Of a stretch of DNA of 64,000 nucleotides, positions 23,636 to 33,404 are shown piece after piece. The notes beneath the pieces are model-generated. The model was not told where the DNA came from, searched no databases, and saw nothing but the letters and a program-made list of their open reading frames with translations. Origin of the DNA: Piscinibacter aquaticus. GTDB taxonomy: Bacteria > Pseudomonadota > Gammaproteobacteria > Burkholderiales > Burkholderiaceae_C. Within the stretch, counting starts at the first letter, position 1. Each line of letters opens with the position of its first letter. The position numbers were made by a program, and so were the translations under genes. The DNA lies in assembly GCA_007994965.1 (NCBI GenBank), contig VOPW01000001.1, positions 868,001 through 932,000 on the forward strand, in the 5' to 3' direction.

Positions 23636-23711
23636 GGGCTCTTAGCTCAGTTGGTAGAGCAGCGGACTCTTAATCCGTTGGTCGTAGGTTCGAATCCTAC
23701 AGGGCCCACCA
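23636..23711 (+). tRNA. tRNA-Lys (anticodon CTT)
   Basis: 76-base cloverleaf with encoded CCA. Acceptor GGGCTCT pairs with AGGGCCC (one G-T pair), anticodon loop CTCTTAA (CTT), T-arm GGTTCGAATCC. Body nearly identical to the first tRNA-Lys 29 bases upstream, pointing to a local duplication. It reads AAG only. Confidence 0.97.
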
Positions 23712-23712
23712 G

Positions 23713-23758
23713 GAAAGCAAGACGGGGTCTGGCAGTGATGCCGGCCCCGTCTGCTTTC
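23713..23758. terminator. Bidirectional terminator-like hairpin after the tRNAs
   Basis: Long stem: GAAAGCA-A-GACGGGG on the left and CCCCGTC-TGCTTTC on the right, with an internal GC-rich loop. It sits between the tRNA pair (plus) and the norF-like stop (minus) and would stop transcription arriving from both sides. No long T-run is visible on the plus side, but TGCTTTC gives a short one. Confidence 0.65.
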
Positions 23759-24026
23759 AGCCCGCCAGCAGGCGCAGCGTGGCGATCAATGCGATCACCA
23801 TCACCAGCCAGCCGATCACGAAGCGGCGCCACACGGCCGGGGCGCCGCGCAGTTCCATGAACTCCAGTCCGATGGCCACGCCCTTGGCCAGCGAGAGCGC
23901 GAAGACGGCCGCCGCGGCCCACGGCGCGGCAGCGCCCAGGCCCGATTCGCCGGCCCACCAGGTGATGCCCGTGGCAAGCAGCGTGGCCACCCACACGGCG
24001 TCGAGTCGTTGGCGAGGCGAACTCAT
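23757..24026 (-). CDS. NorF-like small membrane protein (cytochrome c oxidase subunit IV-like)
   Basis: About 89 residues with three hydrophobic segments (VWVATLLATGITWW, AAAAVFALSLAKGVAIGLEF, VIGWLVMVIALIATL). The pattern LAKGVAIGLEFMELRGAP fits prokaryotic cytochrome oxidase subunit IV proteins and NorF, partner of NorE. The ATG overlaps the NorE-like stop. Last gene of the nos/nor operon; its stop lies inside the terminator hairpin arm. The family assignment rests on context plus hydrophobicity. Confidence 0.7.
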   Translation of the reverse strand: MSSPRQRLDAVWVATLLATGITWWAGESGLGAAAPWAAAAVFALSLAKGVAIGLEFMELRGAPAVWRRFVIGWLVMVIALIATLRLLAG

Positions 24027-24603
24027 CGCAGCACGTAGACCAGCGGGAAGAGCACGACCCACAGCAGATCGACCATGTGCCAGAAGATGGCGACCGTCTC
24101 CGGCGCATGGATGCCGCCGGCGCCGCTCCAGCGCCGCTGCGGCGCGAGCCGGCGATGCCGGCGATCATGAGCGTGGCGGCCGCCACGTGCAGGAAGTGGA
24201 AGCCGGTGAGCACGTAGTAGAACATCCAGAAGGTGTCGGTCTCGAGGTCGTAGCCGGCCAACACCTTCTGCCGGTATTCGAAGCCCTTGGCGATCACGAA
24301 GCCGGCACCGAATGCCGCGGCACTCCACAGCCAGCGGGCGCCGGCTTCGATGCCGCCGCGGCGCAGCGCCAGCACGCCGCGTGCCGCGCACCAGCTGCCC
24401 GTCAGCAGCAGCACGGTGTTGATGGCGCCGAGGTTCAGGTCGAGCATCGCCTGCCCCGCCTGGAAGGTGGCCGGATCGCGCGCCCGCGCCACCGCGAAGA
24501 CGACGAAGAAGAGGCCGAAGGTCAGCATCTCGATGGCGACGATGAACCACATCGCGAGGTCGCCGCTGAGATGCCCCGCTCGCGCCGCCGTCTCCCGCGC
24601 CAT
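24023..24603 (-). CDS. NorE-like heme-copper oxidase subunit III (one frameshift)
   Basis: About 193 residues of the cytochrome c oxidase subunit III family. LSGDLAMWFIVAIEMLTFGL opens helix 1, GAINTVLLLTGSW is typical of NorE, and TDTFWMFYYVLTGFHFLHV and ETVAIFWHMVDLLWVVLFP are the classic subunit III ends. A frame change near 24133 falls in the loop between the last helices. NorE is an accessory of NO reductase, whose catalytic genes norCB are not in this window. Its location at the tail of the nos operon ties it to anaerobic N-oxide respiration. Confidence 0.83.
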
Positions 24604-24606
24604 CGT

Positions 24607-25239
24607 TCAGTGCCGGTGCGTGCGGCGTGTGTCGAGCTGGCGCAGCATCGCGCCGTCGATCTGGCTGGCGGTGATCACGCGCCCGCCGCGTGATGCAGCG
24701 AAGGACTGCGCGCCGGCCAGCGTGGCGAAGGCCGGCAGGTTGCCGGCGCGCATCGGCCCCGCCTCCGACGAACCGTGCACGTAGTACGCGCCCTGGGCGT
24801 CGATCCAGCCGCCGCCGGCGGTGTCGGTCACGTACTGCACCGCCACGTGGGCACGGCCGCGTCCGCTGGCGTAGCGCGGCACCTCGGCGAGGAACAGGTG
24901 CAGGCTCAGCGGCGAGTCGAAGAAGTGCACGTCGCCGTCGCGGTAGATCACCTGGGCGGCCCAGCGCGGCGCGCGCGCGGGAAACATGCCGCACACCGGG
25001 CAGCGGGCGTCGGAGGGCACGGGCCGCGCCGCGAAGCGGTCGAGCCCGCTGGCCGGGTCGTACGACAGGCTGGGCGCCACGAGGCAGACCTCGCCGGCAG
25101 GCGCGGCGAGCACCGCCGCGCGGGCGCGGGCCTGCCATGCGATGCCGGCCGCCAGGGCCGCCGCCAGCATCGCGACGACGATCCCGAGCGCCAGCAGCGC
25201 CGCAGGCGCCGGCAGCGATCGCAGGGCCGGAACGCGCAT
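24607..25239 (-). CDS. Second NosL-like protein, membrane-anchored
   Basis: 210 residues. An N-terminal hydrophobic anchor (PAALLALGIVVAMLAAALAAG) is followed by a NosL-fold domain with CPVCGMFPARAPRW near residue 80, then VIYRDGDVHFFDSPLSLHLFL, and a second NosL block (GGWIDAQGAYYVHGSSEAGP and the matching GAMRAGNLPAF-type end). NosL is the Cu(I) chaperone that loads NosZ. This copy carries a CxxCGM motif, unlike the adjacent NosL with CELDGM. Start ATG at 25239, three bases after the upstream nosL stop; intact frame. Confidence 0.75.
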   Translation of the reverse strand: MRVPALRSLPAPAALLALGIVVAMLAAALAAGIAWQARARAAVLAAPAGEVCLVAPSLSYDPASGLDRFAARPVPSDARCPVCGMFPARAPRWAAQVIYRDGDVHFFDSPLSLHLFLAEVPRYASGRGRAHVAVQYVTDTAGGGWIDAQGAYYVHGSSEAGPMRAGNLPAFATLAGAQSFAASRGGRVITASQIDGAMLRQLDTRRTHRH

Positions 25240-25241
25240 CG

Positions 25242-25769
25242 CTACATCCGCGAATCGTGCAGCGCACCGCCGGTCAGATCGACCATCTCCGGGGTGATCT
25301 CGGCGAAGGCATGCACCTTGCCGCCGTGCTCGACGGCGAACCTGTCGGCGTCGGCGCGCTGCGCGAAGGTGCCGAGCGTCGGGCCCATCGAGCCGTGCTT
25401 CTTGCTTCCCCGCACGTAGAAGGCCGCCTTGGCATCGATCCAGTGGCCGCGCGGTTGCGCCCAGTCGGCACGGCCCATGTCCTGCACCCACGCACCTTTG
25501 ACAGGGCGCACCTGCTCGGGCCGCAGCAGCGTGGACACCAGTTCCACGGTGTCGCAGAAGAATGCCGGCTCGCGCGCGTCGGCGAACAGGATCTGCCCCT
25601 TCGGCCCGGGGTAGTCGGCCAGCAGCATGCCGTCGAGCTCGCAGGCGGTGCCCTGCGCGATCTCGGCCGGGCCGCTGGCGCCGGCGGCTTCCTGCCTGCC
25701 GCATCCGGCCAGGGCGAACAGCGCGGCGCCGCACAGCGCGCAGCCAAAACGTCGTCGGTTCAGGTTCAT
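25242..25769 (-). CDS. nosL: NosL copper chaperone lipoprotein
   Basis: 175 residues with signal and lipobox LAGC near residue 23 (an earlier Cys pair CALC is in the signal). The metal motif is CELDGMLLADYPGPKGQILF, then FFCDTVELVSTLLRPEQV, WIDAKAAFYVRGSKKHGSMG and a tail containing ITPEMVDLTG. NosL delivers Cu(I) to apo-NosZ in the periplasm. The ATG overlaps the nosY stop (ATGA), giving the standard F-Y-L order. Confidence 0.88.
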   Translation of the reverse strand: MNLNRRRFGCALCGAALFALAGCGRQEAAGASGPAEIAQGTACELDGMLLADYPGPKGQILFADAREPAFFCDTVELVSTLLRPEQVRPVKGAWVQDMGRADWAQPRGHWIDAKAAFYVRGSKKHGSMGPTLGTFAQRADADRFAVEHGGKVHAFAEITPEMVDLTGGALHDSRM

Positions 25770-26595
25770 CGGCGGAATCTCCAGGAAGCCAGCGCGAGCG
25801 GCAGCACGATCCAGCCCACCATCGCGCCACCCATCAGCCAGGGGCTGGCCAGGGCGCTCGGCACGATGCTCGTCAGGCCGTACATGCTGCGCACGTCGTC
25901 GAGCGAAAACACATTGAGGATGCGGAAGATGTCGGCCGGGTTGAACAGCAGCAGGTAGGGCAGGGCCGCGCCGCCCACCTGCCCGCCGCCGAGCACCAGC
26001 ACGCCGAGCAGCAGCAGATCGAACACCAGCACGAAGAAGAACCACAGCGCGATCGACAGCCCCGACGCGCGCGTGCGGTCGGCGGCGAACACCGAGAGCA
26101 TCACCGCCGGGCTCAGGAAGGCCAGGCCCAGCAGCGCCGAGCTGAGCATGAAGCCGAGGTAGTGGTAGATCCCGGCACCGCCGAGCTGCGCGGCCAGCAG
26201 CAGCGCCACCAGGCCGAAGCCGAGCAGCGTCGACAGGCAGAACGCCGCGGCCAGGCCGAGGTACTTGCCCAGCAGCAGTTCCAGCCGGGTGATCGGCAGC
26301 GCCAGCAGCAGGTCCAGCGAGCCGCGCTCGCGCTCGCCGACGATGGCGTCGAAGCCGAGCAGCAGCGCGATCAACGGCACGAGGTAGATCACCAGGCTGA
26401 CCAGGCTGGCGATGGTGAACTCGATCGAGCGCAGGCCCACCGCGCCCTGCTGCGCGCCGCCGAAGTAGGCGATGACCAGCGCCAGCGCCGTGAACACCAC
26501 CGCCACCGCGAGCACCCAGCGGTTGCGCAGGCGGTCGCGCAGCTCCTTGGCGGCGATGGCGAGGACTGGCGCGCATCCATCCACGGGCCCGTCAT
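25766..26595 (-). CDS. nosY: NosY ABC permease (one frameshift)
   Basis: About 276 residues, six hydrophobic segments. IAAKELRDRLRNRWVLAVAV marks the N-terminus and GFDAIVGERERGSLDLLLALPI the conserved cytoplasmic loop of NosY/ABC-2 permeases. With NosF and NosD it forms the transporter needed to assemble the CuZ centre of NosZ. The ATG at 26595 overlaps the nosF stop. A frame change near 26570 falls just after MTGPWMDA, so the start is a little uncertain. Confidence 0.9.
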
Positions 26596-27511
26596 GCCGC
26601 CACCCCGAAGAACAGATCCTCGAGCGAAGGCTCGATGACCTGGATGTCGCGCACCTGCGCGCCCAGGCCGGCCAGCGCGGCCAGCACGCCCATCTTGGCC
26701 TCGCGCGGGCAATCGGCTTCGAGCTCGAGGCCGCGCCAGCGGGCCTCGGCCAGCGGCAGGCCGGCGATCGCGGCCTGCAGTGCCGGGGCAGCGCCCTCGG
26801 CCATCTGCACCCGCAGCCGCAGCGGCAGTTGCATGCGTTCGCGCATCTGCTGCACGCTGCCCAGCGCGCGCACGCGCCCGGCGGCGAGGATGGCAAGACG
26901 GTCGACGCGCTCCTGCAGCTCGGCCAGGATGTGCGAGGTGATCACGATGGTCGTGCCTTCGTCGCGCAGCTGGCGCAGCGTGGCGTAGAAGTCGCGGATC
27001 GCTTCGGGGTCGAGGCCGTTGGTCGGCTCGTCGAGGAACAGCACCTGCGGTGCGCCCAGCAGCGACTGCGCGAAGCCGAGCCGCTGGCGCATGCCCTGCT
27101 GTACTCGCGCACCGGGCGCCGGCCGGCGCCGGCCAGTCCGACGCGCTGCAGCGCCGCCTCGCAGTCGGCCATCGGCGCGCCCTTCAGCCGGGCGAAGAAA
27201 CGCAGCGTCTCCATCCCGTCGAGGTTGTCGTAGAGCACCACGTTCTCGGGCAGGTAGCCGATGCCGCGGCGCACCTCGCGAAAGCGGCGCCCGCCCACCG
27301 GCGTGCCCTGGATGCGGATCTCGCCGGACGTCGGCGCCACCAGGCCGAGCATCATCTTGAACAGCGTGCTCTTGCCGGCGCCGTTGTGGCCGATCAGGCC
27401 GAACACTTCGCCGCGCGGCACGTCGAGATCGACGCCGTCGACCGCGTGCACCGCACCGTAGTGCTTCGTCACGCCGCGCAGCGACACCGCCGCGCCGGCT
27501 TCAGCGTTCAT
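26592..27511 (-). CDS. nosF: NosF ABC ATPase (one frameshift)
   Basis: About 306-residue ATPase: Walker A GHNGAGKST, Q-loop GYLPENVVLY, signature region after the frame break (MRQRLGFAQSLLG), Walker B VLFLDEPTNGLDPE and VITSHILAEL. Energises the NosDFY complex for CuZ maturation. A base is lost near 27100, where the YSRGMRQRL signature should read through. I take ATG at 27511; a GTG at 27529 is an alternative. Confidence 0.92.
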
Positions 27512-27559
27512 GGGGGAAGTGCTTGCCACTCCACTCGCTCCAGTCGGGCCGTGCGGGGC

Positions 27560-28777
27560 TCATGCGCGGCTGGGGTCGACCACGCTGGGCACGCGCAGCA
27601 GCGGGAACTGCCGGCTCGCCAGGCGCAGCGCCTGCACGGCGGGGCTGGCCAGTAGCAGCTTCACCATCGGGTGTCGCCAGACCAGACGGTCGACCAGATC
27701 ATTGGCCTCGTAGGGAATGTCGCCGCGGCCGTTGCCGTCGCGGTCCCAGCCGGCGTAATTGCTCCAGTGGTTGCCGCTGTCGCGGCCCCAGATCTCGTCG
27801 CGCGAGCCCACATAGCGCACCGGTTCGCGGTTGCCGATGAAATCGTTGCGCTCGACACGGTTGCGCGTCGAGCCGGCCGCGAGGTGCACGCCGACGCGGT
27901 TGTCGACCACCAGGTTGCCGAGCAGCCGGGTGTACTCGACGTCGTAGATGAAGAAGCCGCGGTTGTTGCCGGCGACGACGTTGTTCTCGACCACCGAATC
28001 CTGGATCGAGCGCAGCATGATGCCGTGGTCGCTGTTGCCCCAGGCGCGGTTGTTGCGCACCACCCGGTCGCGCACTTCCATCAGCGCCAGGCCGCCGCGG
28101 TTGTAGAAGGTCTCGTTGTCCTCCCACAGGTTGCGGTAGGAGTTCATGTAGTGCGTGCCGTAGCGGCTGCGGTGCAGCCGGTTGCCGCGGAATACCGCAT
28201 CGTGCGAGACGTCGACGTACAGCGCATCGCGCACGAAGCCGATGCGGTTGCCCTCGATGCGCGCGCCGGTGGTGTTGTACAGCTGCACGCCGTTGCCGCG
28301 CTGCGAGGAGTTCAGCTCGCGCTTGCCGGTGATCAGGTTGCGCTCCACGCGCACGTCGTTGGCCTTCTCGATCCACAGTCCGAACAGCGTGTAGACGATG
28401 TCGCAGTCGCGCACCACGGCGCGGTGCGCGCCGGGGCGGATGTAGATGCCGGAGTTCTGCGCGAGCAGATCGGCGCCGGAGTCGCGCACGATCAGGCCTT
28501 CGATCGTCACGTCGGGCGAGGTCACGCGGATGGTGTCGCCCTCGTTGCCGCCGCTGATGGTCGGGCGCTGCAGCCCGCGCAGCGTCAGCGGCTTGTCGAT
28601 CAGCAGGTTGGCGCGGTAGTGGCCTCGCTGAAGCTGCACGGTGTCGCCGGCGCCGGCGCGGGCGATGGCCGCCTGCAGGTCGTCGCCGGGCTGCACCGTC
28701 CAGACCGCGGCGCCTGCCGCCGACGCCAGCAGCGCCAGCAGCCCGATAACGCCGTGCTTCAGGACAGCTCGGACCAT
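27560..28777 (-). CDS. nosD: NosD periplasmic copper-maturation protein
   Basis: 405 residues, intact. Signal peptide (GVIGLLALLASAAGAA) then a right-handed beta-helix of CASH/NosD repeats: RDCDIVYTLFGLWIEKAN, GNGVQLYNTTGARIEGNRIG, FVRDALYVDVSHDAVFRGN, and NHWSNYAGWDRDGNGRGDIP near the end. NosD is required for assembly of the Cu4S CuZ site in NosZ. It lies eight bases after the upstream membrane-protein stop and about 50 bases before nosF. Confidence 0.94.
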   Translation of the reverse strand: MVRAVLKHGVIGLLALLASAAGAAVWTVQPGDDLQAAIARAGAGDTVQLQRGHYRANLLIDKPLTLRGLQRPTISGGNEGDTIRVTSPDVTIEGLIVRDSGADLLAQNSGIYIRPGAHRAVVRDCDIVYTLFGLWIEKANDVRVERNLITGKRELNSSQRGNGVQLYNTTGARIEGNRIGFVRDALYVDVSHDAVFRGNRLHRSRYGTHYMNSYRNLWEDNETFYNRGGLALMEVRDRVVRNNRAWGNSDHGIMLRSIQDSVVENNVVAGNNRGFFIYDVEYTRLLGNLVVDNRVGVHLAAGSTRNRVERNDFIGNREPVRYVGSRDEIWGRDSGNHWSNYAGWDRDGNGRGDIPYEANDLVDRLVWRHPMVKLLLASPAVQALRLASRQFPLLRVPSVVDPSRA

Positions 28778-28784
28778 GCGTGCC

Positions 28785-29214
28785 TCACACCTGCAGCAGG
28801 CCGAGCGCCTTGAGCGCCAGGAACAGCGCGGCGCCGATCAGCAGGTTCTTGAAGCCGACATAGCTGAGCATGTCCATCACGCTGGCGACGCGGTAGGTGC
28901 GGCCCCACCAGGGCCCGTCCTTCACGTAGCGCTTGCCGCCCAGGCGCACCAGCACCTCGTAGACGCTCCAGCCGAACCACCAGCCGATCACTGCGCCGTA
29001 CTGCAGCTGGCCCATCGCGGCCAGCACCCACACCAGCGTGGCCGCCAGCGCGACGGCGAAGCCGGCCGCCTGCCACAGGCGCTGCCTGCGCAGGCCTGCG
29101 CGGCTCCAGGGCCAGAAGTGGTCCCAGGCCTCGGCGATCAGCCAGGGCAGCGGCGCCGCTGCGCTGGCCGTACGAGGGCAGCGCGGGATCGGTGGGCAGT
29201 CGGGGGTCGACCAT
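28785..29214 (-). CDS. Small membrane protein in the nos operon, unidentified (one frameshift)
   Basis: About 142 residues starting MVDPRLPTDPALPSYGQ. It continues after an indel near 29160 as PLPWLIAEAWDHFWPWSRAG. Two or three hydrophobic helices follow: AAGFAVALAATLVWVLAAMG, QYGAVIGWWFGWSVYEVLVRLGG and SYVGFKNLLIGAALFLALKALGL. No cysteine or histidine ligand pattern is obvious. The gene starts four bases after the nosR stop and ends seven before nosD. I do not recognise it beyond being nos-associated; a role in anchoring or electron supply to NosR is possible but inferred only from position. Confidence 0.6.
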
Positions 29215-29218
29215 GGCG

Positions 29219-31388
29219 TCAGGATTGTCGAGCCGCGTTGTCCATCGGCACCGGCGTGATCGGGATGTAGTAGCCCTCGCGGCTGATCGGCGTCAAGGGA
29301 AGCCCTTCGCGTTCGCGGCGCTTGCGCTCCTGGGCCAGCGGAGGGCAGGCGTGCTCGTCGGTGTAGAGCACCATGCAGTCGAGGCAGTGCAGGCACTCGC
29401 GGTGGTCGATGCGGCCGTCGTCGTCGATGGCCCTGCGCGCCGCAGCCCTTCTGGCAGGCGTGGCAGGTGCTGCACTCCTGCTTTCGGCGCAGCCCGAACC
29501 AGCGGAAAGTCGACGGCATGGCCAGCGAGGCGCCGAGCGGGCACAGGTATTTGCAGAACGGCCGCTCAGTGAAGATCGACAGCGCCAGCAGCCCCGCCGC
29601 GAACATCGTGTAGGGCCAGCGCGCTGGCCCCAGCCGACCAGGAAGGTGGTCTTGAAGGGCTCGACCTCGGCGAGCATCTCGGCCCAGCCCATCGAGAACA
29701 TCGAGACCGCCAGCAGGCCGAAGAAGACGCCGTACTTGATCCACTTGAGCCTGTCGTGCAGGCGCTTGGGCACGAGGAACTGGAAGCGCTTGAGCCCCAG
29801 TGCGCCGCCGATCTTGTAGAGCAGCTCCGACAGCGAGCCGAACGGGCACAGCCAGCCGCAGAACAGGCCTCGCCCCCACACGAAGGTGGTGACGATGATG
29901 AAGATCCAGAACAGGAAGATGAACGGGTCGCTGAGGAACAGCTCCCAGGTCCACTTGAACAGCAGCGAGTGGAACCGGTCAGCACCTGCGTGATGGACGG
30001 CTGCGCCAGCACGCCGAAGCCGACGAAGCCGATGCTCAGCAGCCGGGCGCCGTACTTGAACGCATTGACCGGCCACTTGTTCTTGCGCGTCGAGCGCCGG
30101 GTCAGCCGCTCGCGCTGCGAGTAGACCACCGCCACCAGCGCCAGCAGCGCGGCGAACAACGCGATCTGCGGCGCACGCGCCTTCCAGACCTTCAGCCGGT
30201 CGGATCGGGCTTGATCACCGCCGGCCGGCCGCCCTCGAGGTAGCGCGCCTGTACCCAGTATTCGTCGCTGAAGCTGACGAAATCGCGGTGGCCGGTGCTG
30301 CGGTCGAGCTTGTTGGCCAGGAAGACCGGGCTCCACGGGTAGGCCGGGCTGAAGCCGGGGTCGCGCACGATGAAGATCGCCGATTCCTTGTAGGCCGGCG
30401 CGCCGGCGGCGCTCAGGCCGTAGAGGTTCAGGTAGTCGAGATCGCGGAAGGTGTAGGCGTCCATGTCCTGGGCCACCTGCACGCGGTCGTAGATGCCGCC
30501 GCGCACGAAGCCCGAGCCCTTGAACGAGTCGCTGCCATTGGCCACGATGAACAGCGCGTGTTCGCCGCTGCGCAGGCGCGACATCAGCGACTCGTAGCCC
30601 GCGTCGCCGAGCAGGCTCCTGCCCACGCTGGGCGTGTTCAGGTAGCCATAGTGCATGTCGATGTAGGGCTCGTCGGCGCGCGCCATGCCGAGCTGCTCCG
30701 GCTTCACCATGAGCCGGCGCACGCTACCCTCGGCCACCAGTTGCGCCCAGGACAGCTTCTCGTTCACCGCCGAGAAGCGCACCGGCGGCTTGGGCTCCAC
30801 CTTCAGGATGCCCACCTGCCGTGCGATCGCCACGCCCGAGCGCAGGATCACCTGGTTCTGCGCGATCACGGTCACGGTGGCGCCGGTGATGGCGTCCAGG
30901 CCGATGTAGCCCTCGCCCTCGCGCGACTTGCCGATCTCGATCTTGTCGCCGACGAACTTGCCGAGGTACTGCTGGATGAACTTCGTCAGCACGCTCTCCG
31001 GAATGCCCAGCAGCAGGATCGGCTCGCTGTGGCGCAGGATGCGCGTGCCGGTGATCAGGCCCCGGGTGTCCATGCCGATCAGCGTGATCACCGGCTTGCC
31101 GGAGTAGGCCGGGATGTCGACGATGTCGGTGGAAAGGAAGACATAGCCGACCAGCGACCTGTGCTCGCCCGAGCCGCGGTAGCCCTCCACGTACGCCGGC
31201 TTGCCCATGCGCGGCGAAAAGCTCTCGGCGCCGGGCAGCACTTCCTGGCACGGCACGTGGGCGCACAGGTCGGGCGCCGTGTTCACTTCCGCCGGCAGCG
31301 GGGCCTCGTAGGCCGTCTCGGCGGCCGGCGCGAGGCCGGCGAGGGCGAGCAGAAGGAGCGCGAGCAGCGCGCGGGTCAGCAAGGGCAT
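29219..31388 (-). CDS. nosR: NosR electron-transfer/regulatory flavoprotein (four frameshifts)
   Basis: About 720-residue inner-membrane protein supplying electrons to NosZ and needed for nos expression. Signal start MPLLTRALLALLLLALAG, then a periplasmic FMN-binding domain with the flavinylation region LDAITGATVTVIAQN. Transmembrane helices follow, with FCGWLCPFGSLSELLY and PFCKYLCPLG cysteine motifs. Two ferredoxin-like clusters (CSTCHACQKGC and CLHCLDCMVLY) close the protein. Frame changes near 30195, 29975, 29635 and 29430. The apbE/nosX gene in the same island encodes the matching flavin transferase. Confidence 0.93.
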
Positions 31389-31445
31389 GGTGTGTTTGAC
31401 GGATGGGCGGCGCGGCGGAGAAGGCGGCCGCGCCGCCTCGTCCGC

Positions 31446-33382
31446 TCAGGCCTCGACGATGAGGCGGCTGCGCATCTCCAGGTGCAGCGCATGGCAGAAG
31501 TGCGTGCAGTAGGCCCAGAACACGCCCGGCTTGTCGGCCACGAAGGTGACCGACGCCGTCTCCTGCGGATTCACGATGAAGTTGACGTTGTATTTCGGGA
31601 TCGCGAAGCCGTGCGTGAGGTCCTCCACCTTGTCGAGGTTGGTGAGGATGATCGTGACCTCGTCGCCCTTCTTGACCTTGATCTCCGTCTGGCTGAACGC
31701 GGGGCACGGCTGCTCAGGCGCACCGTCACCTTCTTGCCATCGCGCTTGATGCTGCTGTCCTTCACGTCCTTGACGGCCAGCGGGTGGTCGTCGAGGTTGT
31801 AGATCTGCTTCGGGCGCAGCAGATCGCGCTTGAAGAAGATGAAGTCGTGCGGCTCGCCGCGCACCGGGTGGTCGGCCACCAGCTTCATCTTCTCGCCGGA
31901 GATGTCGATGATCTGCTCGTTCTCGGCGTGCAGCGGGCCCACCGGCAGGAAACGGTCCTTCGAGAACTTGCAGCCCACCGCGAGCCACTTGCCGTCGGCC
32001 TTCATGGTCTCGGACTGCGAGGCGTTGATGTGGCCGGGCTGGTAGTGCACGTCGATGCGGTCGACCACGTACTTGGCGTTCTTGTCACCGGCGCTGAACT
32101 TGATCGCCTGCTCGACGTTCCACTTGACCACTGGCTGTCGAGGAACAGCGTGGTGTAGGCGTTGCCGCGGCCGTCGAAGGCGGTGTGCAGCGGACCGAGG
32201 CCGATCTCGACCTCGGCGACGATGGCCTTGTCGAGCTTCTCGAGCTTGCCGTCGAACCACTCGAGCACCTTGGCCAGTTCGATCACCGTGGCGGTCGGCG
32301 AGAGCTTGCCCGCGCAGATGAAGTACTTGCCGTCCGGCGAGGCGTTCACGCCGTGCGGGTTCTTGGGCACGCTGACGTAGGCCACCAGCGCGGTCTTCGG
32401 ATCGGCATTGCTCTTGCGCGTGCCGTCGACCACCGGCACCTTGCTGTCGCCGTAGGTCTTGAACTTGCCGGCCTTGACGGCTTCCTCGATCCGGGCGATG
32501 TTGAAGAACACGCAGGCGTCACGCTCGGCCGACATCATGTCGGCGAAGCGCGCCCCGCCCTCGGTGTTGTACTGGTTGCTCGCGGCGAGCTTGCCGTCGT
32601 ACGAGGTGGCGACGAGGTCGCAGTTGCCGTCGATCAGCACCTGCCAGCGCACCTCCATGCTCTCGGCATCGAGGCAGCTGAACAGCGCGCGGTAGGCCTC
32701 GGTGTTCTCCAGGTCCTTGCCCTGGTTGGGCAGCGGCAGGTGGAACTCGGCGCCGGCGAAGACACGCGTCGTGTAGTTGATCTTCGGATCGACCGGATCG
32801 CGCTTGTCCGGGAAGATGCCGTGGAAGCCCTGGATGTTCGGGATCTCGGTGATCTTGTCGCAGACGAAGTAGTCCAGGCGGATGCGCGCCATGCGGCTGT
32901 TGATCTTGTCGTTCACCCAGGCGTAGCGGCCGTCGTAGTCGCCGTCCTTGTACGAGGCGTGCACGTGGTGGGTGTCGCCCACGGTGTAGCGCAGCGAGCC
33001 GTCGGGCTTGGTGCCCATGACCTTCTTCGATTCGTTGGTGATGCCCCAGCCGACCAGCGCATCCGGCACGAAGCACGGAATGCGCAGCAACTCGCGGCCC
33101 GAGGGCAGGCCGAGCACGCGCACGTCACCGGTGTGACCACCGCTCCACAGGCCGTAGTAGGTGTCGAGCTCGCCCGGCTTCGGGTGCACGCCGGCAGCGG
33201 CGTGGTCGGCCGCGGCTGCGGCGGGCGCGGGCCCGAGGCGGCCGGCGCCGCGGCGCTGTCGCTCCTCTTCTCCGCGCAGGCGGCGACGCCGAGCGTCAGC
33301 CCCGCGAGGGCGGCGCTGTTGATGAAGCGGCGGCGGCCCAGGCCTTCGGGCACGGGCAGAGTGGGGTCTTGTCGGCGGACAT
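31446..33382 (-). CDS. nosZ: Nitrous-oxide reductase NosZ, clade I (four frameshifts)
   Basis: Terminal reductase converting N2O to N2 in the periplasm, about 645 residues. Tat-type signal GLGRRRFINSAALAGL, propeller domain with SGGHTGDVRVLGLPSGREL and DTHHVHASYKDGDYDGRYAW (histidine ligands of CuZ). The C-terminal cupredoxin has the CuA motif CTHFCHALHLEM. The Tat signal and GDTHHVH context indicate clade I. SD AGGAGAGACC precedes the ATG at 33382. Frame changes near 33350, 33205, 32133 and 31712. Confidence 0.96.
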
Positions 33383-33404
33383 GGTCTCTCCTCTCGGTGT
33401 GGAC

